Assembly: GCF_035998295.1 (NCBI RefSeq) | Contig: NZ_DASYHS010000295.1 | Location: 1-7,696 of the forward strand | Length of the DNA stretch: 7,696 nucleotides | Reading direction: 5' to 3' | Origin: DASYHS01 sp035998295 | Lineage (GTDB): Bacteria; Pseudomonadota; Alphaproteobacteria; Azospirillales; Azospirillaceae | Shown: piece by piece, positions 4,863 to 7,696 of the stretch | How positions within the stretch are numbered: the first letter of the stretch is position 1 | Layout: the number at the start of each line of letters is the position of its first letter | Position numbers and translations under genes: made by a program | The notes under the pieces: generated by a model | Told to the model about the DNA's origin: nothing | Databases searched by the model: none | The model's input: the letters and a program-made list of their open reading frames with translations, nothing else

Positions 4863-7189
4863 TACCGCGCGCGTTCCAGCAGCAGGCGCGCCGCCGCGTC
4901 CAGGATCGCGTCGGCATCGATGCCGTGGAGACGGTAGAGGTCCGGGATGTCGCCCGACTGCCCGAACCGGTCGACGCCCAGCGGGACGGTCGTCTGCCCG
5001 CGGACGGAACCGAGCCAGGCCAGCGTCGCCGGATGGCCGTCCAGCACCGTGACCAGCGACGCGCGCGGCGCGCGCGCCAGCAGCTTCTCGATCGTGCCGG
5101 TATGCCGGCTCCGCCGCCACTCGTCGTGGAGCCGGTCGGCCGAGGTGACCGCGAGCAGCCCGCAGCCCGGGACGTCCTCCCGGATCGCCTCGAAGGCCGC
5201 CCTCGCCTCGGGGGCCACGGCGCCCATGTACGCGATCACCAGCTCGGCGTCGGGTGCGGGCTCGACCGCCCAATAGGCGCCGGCGATCGCGTCCGCCGGG
5301 TCCAGGTCGCGCTCCGGCTGGTCGAGGACGCGCGTGGAGAGGCGCAGATAGACCGATCCGCCGTCGGGGCGCTGCAGATGGCCGAACGACCAGTGCAGGA
5401 TCGCCCCCAGCTCGTCGACATAAGCGGGCTCGTAGCTGACGAGGCCGGGCAGCGCCATGCCGATCAGGGGTGTGGCGATCGACTGGTGCGCGCCGCCCTC
5501 CGGCGCCAGGGTGACGCCCGAGGGCGTGGCGACGACGATGAAGCGCGCGTCCTGGTAGACGGCGTAGTTGAGCGCATCGAGGCCGCGCTTGACGAAGGGA
5601 TCGTACAGCGTGCCGATCGGCAGCATCCGGGCCCCGAACAGGTCGTGGCTCAAGCCGAAGGCGGCGAGCTGGAGGAACAGGTTGTGCTCGGCGATGCCGA
5701 GCTCGATGTGCTGCCCCTCGGGCGTCGCCTGCCACTTCTGGGCCGAGACGACCTTCAGCTCCACGAAGGTGTCCGCGTGCGCGGTGCGGTCGAAGATGCC
5801 GCGCCGGTTGACCCAGCCGCCGAGATTGGTCGAGACCGTGACGTCCGGGGAGGTCGTCACGATGCGCCGCGCCAGCGGACCGTCCTCGCGCGCGAGGTCG
5901 GCCAGGATCCGCCCGAAGCCTTCCTGGGTCGACATGCGGGGCGCCTTGGGCACCGGCAGCGTCTCCGGCACCTCGACCGCGGGAGCGGTCGGGCGGGTGC
6001 GGGGGCGGGCCGCGAAGGGCACCGAGGCGAGGAACCGCTCCATCTCCTCCGGCGCGATGTCGAGGGCGGCGAAGCGGTCCCACTCCGCCCCGTCCGGGAC
6101 CGCCATGCGCCGCTTCAGCGCCGCCATCTGGTCCAGGTTCATCAGGCCGGAGTGGTTGTCCTTGTGGCCGGCGAACGGCAGGCCGAAGCCCTTGACCGTG
6201 TAGGCGATGAAGCAGGTCGGGCGGTCGTCCTCCACCGCGTGGAAGGCTTCCAGCACCGCTTCCATGTCGTGGCCGCCGAGGTTGGTCATCAGCGCCGCCA
6301 GCGCCTCGTCGTCGTGGCCGTCCAGCAGCGCGGCGACGTCCGGGTCCCCGCCCAGGTCGCGCAGCAGCACTTCGCGCCACGCCGCCCCGCCCTTGAAGGT
6401 CAGGGCGGAATAGACGGAGTTGGGGCAGGCGTCGATCCAATCGCGCAGCTTCGGCCCGCCCGGACCGGCGAAGGCGCGCTGCAGCAGCTTGCCGTATTTC
6501 AGCACGACGACGCGCCAGCCCATCGAGCGGAACAGCCCCTCGATCGGGTTGAACAGGCGGTCGGCCACGATGCTGTCGAGGCTCTGCCGGTTGTAGTCGA
6601 TGACCCACCAGAGATTCCGGACGTCGTGCTTCCAGCCCTCGAACAGGGCCTCGAACACGTTGCCCTCGTCCAGCTCGGCGTCGCCGACCAGCGCCACCAT
6701 GCGGCCCGGCGGCTCGCCGTTGCCGAGCTCCTTCAGCCGGACGTAGTCCTGCACGATGGACGCGAAGGTGGTCATCGCTACCCCGAGCCCGACGGACCCG
6801 GTCGAGAAGTCGACGTCGCCGCCGTCCTTGGTGCGCGACGGGTAGCTCTGCGCGCCGCCCAGGGCGCGGAAGCGCTCCAGCTTCTCCCGGGTCTGCCGGC
6901 CCAGCAGGTACTGGATCGCGTGGAAGGCGGGGCTCGCATGCGGCTTCACCGCGACCTTGTCCTGGGGCCGCAGGACGTCGAAGTAGAGGGCGGTCATCAA
7001 GGTGGCGAGCGAGGCCGAGGAAGCCTGGTGGCCGCCGACCTTCAGGCCGTCGCGGCTCGGCCGCAGGTGGTTGGCGTTGTGGACGGTCCAGCTGGAGAGC
7101 CAGAGTACCTTGCGTTCGAGCGCGCGCAGGAAGCGGAGCTTCTCCGCGGAGATTTCGGCGGCGGTCCTGGTCGCTTCGATCCTGCTCAT
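4862..7189 (-). CDS. AceE-like thiamine-diphosphate enzyme ('transketolase' / homodimeric pyruvate dehydrogenase E1 family)
   Basis: This 775-aa product belongs to the ThDP-dependent family that includes homodimeric pyruvate dehydrogenase E1 (AceE) and related proteins often annotated as transketolase. The ThDP-Mg signature is GDAELDEGN (169-177), with the paired asparagine in VIDYNRQSLD (N200). Other visible blocks are GLKVGGHQASSAS (48-60), AVKPHASPAFHA (80-91), STGSVGLG (129-136), YTVKGFGLPFAGHKDNHSGL (330-349), IELGIAEHN (495-503, with E501 in the position expected of the cofactor-activating glutamate) and APEGGAHQSI (562-571). The C-terminal domain follows, with DRFGQSGDI (740-748). E. 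coli AceE is about 887 aa; the homologous region here begins near residue 23, so the extra N-terminal segment that binds E2 in AceE is missing. Start: ATG 7189 has GAGAGG 6 nt upstream (7196-7201). An in-frame ATG at 7237 lacks a spaced ribosome-binding site, and further upstream the frame is low-complexity antisense. No E2 or E3 gene is nearby. The substrate (pyruvate, another 2-oxo acid or a sugar phosphate) cannot be read from the sequence. Confidence 0.9.
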   Translation of the reverse strand: MSRIEATRTAAEISAEKLRFLRALERKVLWLSSWTVHNANHLRPSRDGLKVGGHQASSASLATLMTALYFDVLRPQDKVAVKPHASPAFHAIQYLLGRQTREKLERFRALGGAQSYPSRTKDGGDVDFSTGSVGLGVAMTTFASIVQDYVRLKELGNGEPPGRMVALVGDAELDEGNVFEALFEGWKHDVRNLWWVIDYNRQSLDSIVADRLFNPIEGLFRSMGWRVVVLKYGKLLQRAFAGPGGPKLRDWIDACPNSVYSALTFKGGAAWREVLLRDLGGDPDVAALLDGHDDEALAALMTNLGGHDMEAVLEAFHAVEDDRPTCFIAYTVKGFGLPFAGHKDNHSGLMNLDQMAALKRRMAVPDGAEWDRFAALDIAPEEMERFLASVPFAARPRTRPTAPAVEVPETLPVPKAPRMSTQEGFGRILADLAREDGPLARRIVTTSPDVTVSTNLGGWVNRRGIFDRTAHADTFVELKVVSAQKWQATPEGQHIELGIAEHNLFLQLAAFGLSHDLFGARMLPIGTLYDPFVKRGLDALNYAVYQDARFIVVATPSGVTLAPEGGAHQSIATPLIGMALPGLVSYEPAYVDELGAILHWSFGHLQRPDGGSVYLRLSTRVLDQPERDLDPADAIAGAYWAVEPAPDAELVIAYMGAVAPEARAAFEAIREDVPGCGLLAVTSADRLHDEWRRSRHTGTIEKLLARAPRASLVTVLDGHPATLAWLGSVRGQTTVPLGVDRFGQSGDIPDLYRLHGIDADAILDAAARLLLERAR

Positions 7190-7315
7190 CGGCTGCCTCT
7201 CGCTTCTCGGGCCGAGGACCTTCGCCCGGCGCCGCATCCCCTGTATATACTGACAGTGCGTCGTGGCCCATCTCGACGTATAAGTCCAGCCCGATTCCGT
7301 CATCTGCGATCGCCC
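7190..7315. promoter_or_regulatory. Divergent promoter region with a CTGT-N8-ACAG palindrome
   Basis: This spacer separates the ThDP enzyme (minus) from the exported protein (plus). Its most notable element is CTGTATATACTGACAG (7241-7256), an interrupted palindrome with GTATATAC at 7243-7250. It supplies -10-like TATATA/TATACA hexamers on the minus strand about 53-60 bp before the ThDP-enzyme start, although no good -35 was found 17 bp upstream of them. On the plus strand, TATAAG (7279-7284) is a plausible -10 for the exported-protein gene. A CTGACA (7250-7255) resembles a -35 but sits 23 bp away, too far for a normal promoter. GAGAGG at 7196-7201 is the ribosome-binding site of the ThDP enzyme. 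Confidence 0.4.
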
Positions 7316-7696
7316 TTGACCCCATCTCCCCGCCCCCGTCCGAGGCTGCCGCGCAGCGCCGCCGCCCTCGCCGCCCTGCTCCTCGCCGCCGCCTGCGCGG
7401 CCGGCGCGCCGCGCACCCAGGCCCCGGAGACCGCCCCGGAGACGGCCGCCGCGCAGCCCGCCGGGCGGCTGGAGGCCGTCGAGTTGGCATCGAGCGCACC
7501 CGCCGACCTCGCGGCGCTGCGGGAGGGGGACGCCCCGGCCCGCGCCGTGGACGCCACCCTGCACCTGCCCGCCGACACGCGCGGCCGCATGCCGGCCGTC
7601 GTGGTCCTGGAGGACGGCGACGAGGGCGCGGTCTACGCCCATGCGCTGGCCGAGGCCGGCATCGCCGCGCTGGCCGTGCCGTCCGAAGGCGGCCTG
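7316..7696 (+). CDS. Putative exported/lipoprotein alpha/beta-hydrolase-like protein, N-terminal fragment
   Basis: An open frame runs from here off the right edge (127 codons visible). From TTG 7316 it reads MTPSPRPRPRLPRSAAALAA (first codon read as Met), a basic n-region followed by the hydrophobic ALAALLLAAAC. This fits a signal peptide, and the Cys at about residue 29 could be a lipidation site, although the -3 position is Ala rather than Leu. A P/A/T-rich linker follows, then VDATLHLPADTRGRMPAVVV and YAHALAEAGIAALAVPSEGG. These resemble the opening strands of dienelactone-hydrolase-like alpha/beta hydrolases (a 'LPA...PAVVLLHG...A..GYAVLAV' pattern). The usual HGxGG-type loop is replaced by LEDGDEG, so the fold call is tentative. 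No ATG start exists before the signal peptide. GTG 7256 is an alternative that would add 20 Arg-rich residues and overlap the palindrome. The opposite-strand frame over this segment is low-complexity Gly/Arg/Ala and is less credible. Confidence 0.5.
   Translation, partial: MTPSPRPRPRLPRSAAALAALLLAAACAAGAPRTQAPETAPETAAAQPAGRLEAVELASSAPADLAALREGDAPARAVDATLHLPADTRGRMPAVVVLEDGDEGAVYAHALAEAGIAALAVPSEGGL

Noticed and set aside
7190..7642. N-terminal extension of the ThDP enzyme frame up to base 7642
   Set aside because: The added residues are Gly/Arg-rich low complexity, opposite a signal-peptide-bearing frame, and family similarity and a ribosome-binding site support ATG 7189.

Overview
The window is very GC-rich bacterial chromosome with strongly G/C-biased third codon positions. 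The gene content (an Mfd-family translocase, a MobB adapter and an AceE-like 'transketolase') and the protein styles suggest a high-GC alphaproteobacterium, plausibly of the Rhodospirillales/Azospirillum type. That placement is inferred from general family resemblance, not from a database search. No rRNA, tRNA, CRISPR array, transposase or phage gene is visible, and this looks like ordinary chromosomal backbone.

Layout. (1) Bases 1-3050, minus strand: a transcription-repair coupling factor (Mfd/TRCF) family protein whose C-terminus runs off the left edge. Its motifs are complete, but it is shortened and divergent in places, so it may be a second Mfd-like paralogue. (2) Bases 3122-3628, minus strand: mobB, the GTP-binding adapter for molybdenum-cofactor nucleotide attachment, 71 bp upstream of the mfd-like gene and probably co-transcribed with it. 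(3) Bases 3629-3764: an AT-rich, palindrome-bearing divergent promoter region. (4) Bases 3765-4843, plus strand: two overlapping small genes for membrane-anchored coiled-coil proteins of unknown function that appear to be tandem paralogues. (5) Bases 4844-4861: an 18-bp convergent gap holding a 12-bp tandem duplication that can form a hairpin. (6) Bases 4862-7189, minus strand: a thiamine-diphosphate enzyme of the AceE/'transketolase' family, 775 aa, shorter at the N-terminus than classical AceE. (7) Bases 7190-7315: a second divergent promoter region with a CTGT-N8-ACAG palindrome. (8) From about base 7316, plus strand: the N-terminus of a probable exported or lipoprotein alpha/beta-hydrolase-like protein that runs off the right edge.

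The genes do not form one pathway. They read as four small transcription units: mobB-mfd, the coiled-coil pair, the ThDP enzyme, and the exported protein. The least explained part is the coiled-coil pair at 3765-4843. The best candidates for unusual biology are that pair, the divergent Mfd and the stand-alone AceE-like enzyme. No clearly new multi-gene system such as a defence or secretion locus is visible.
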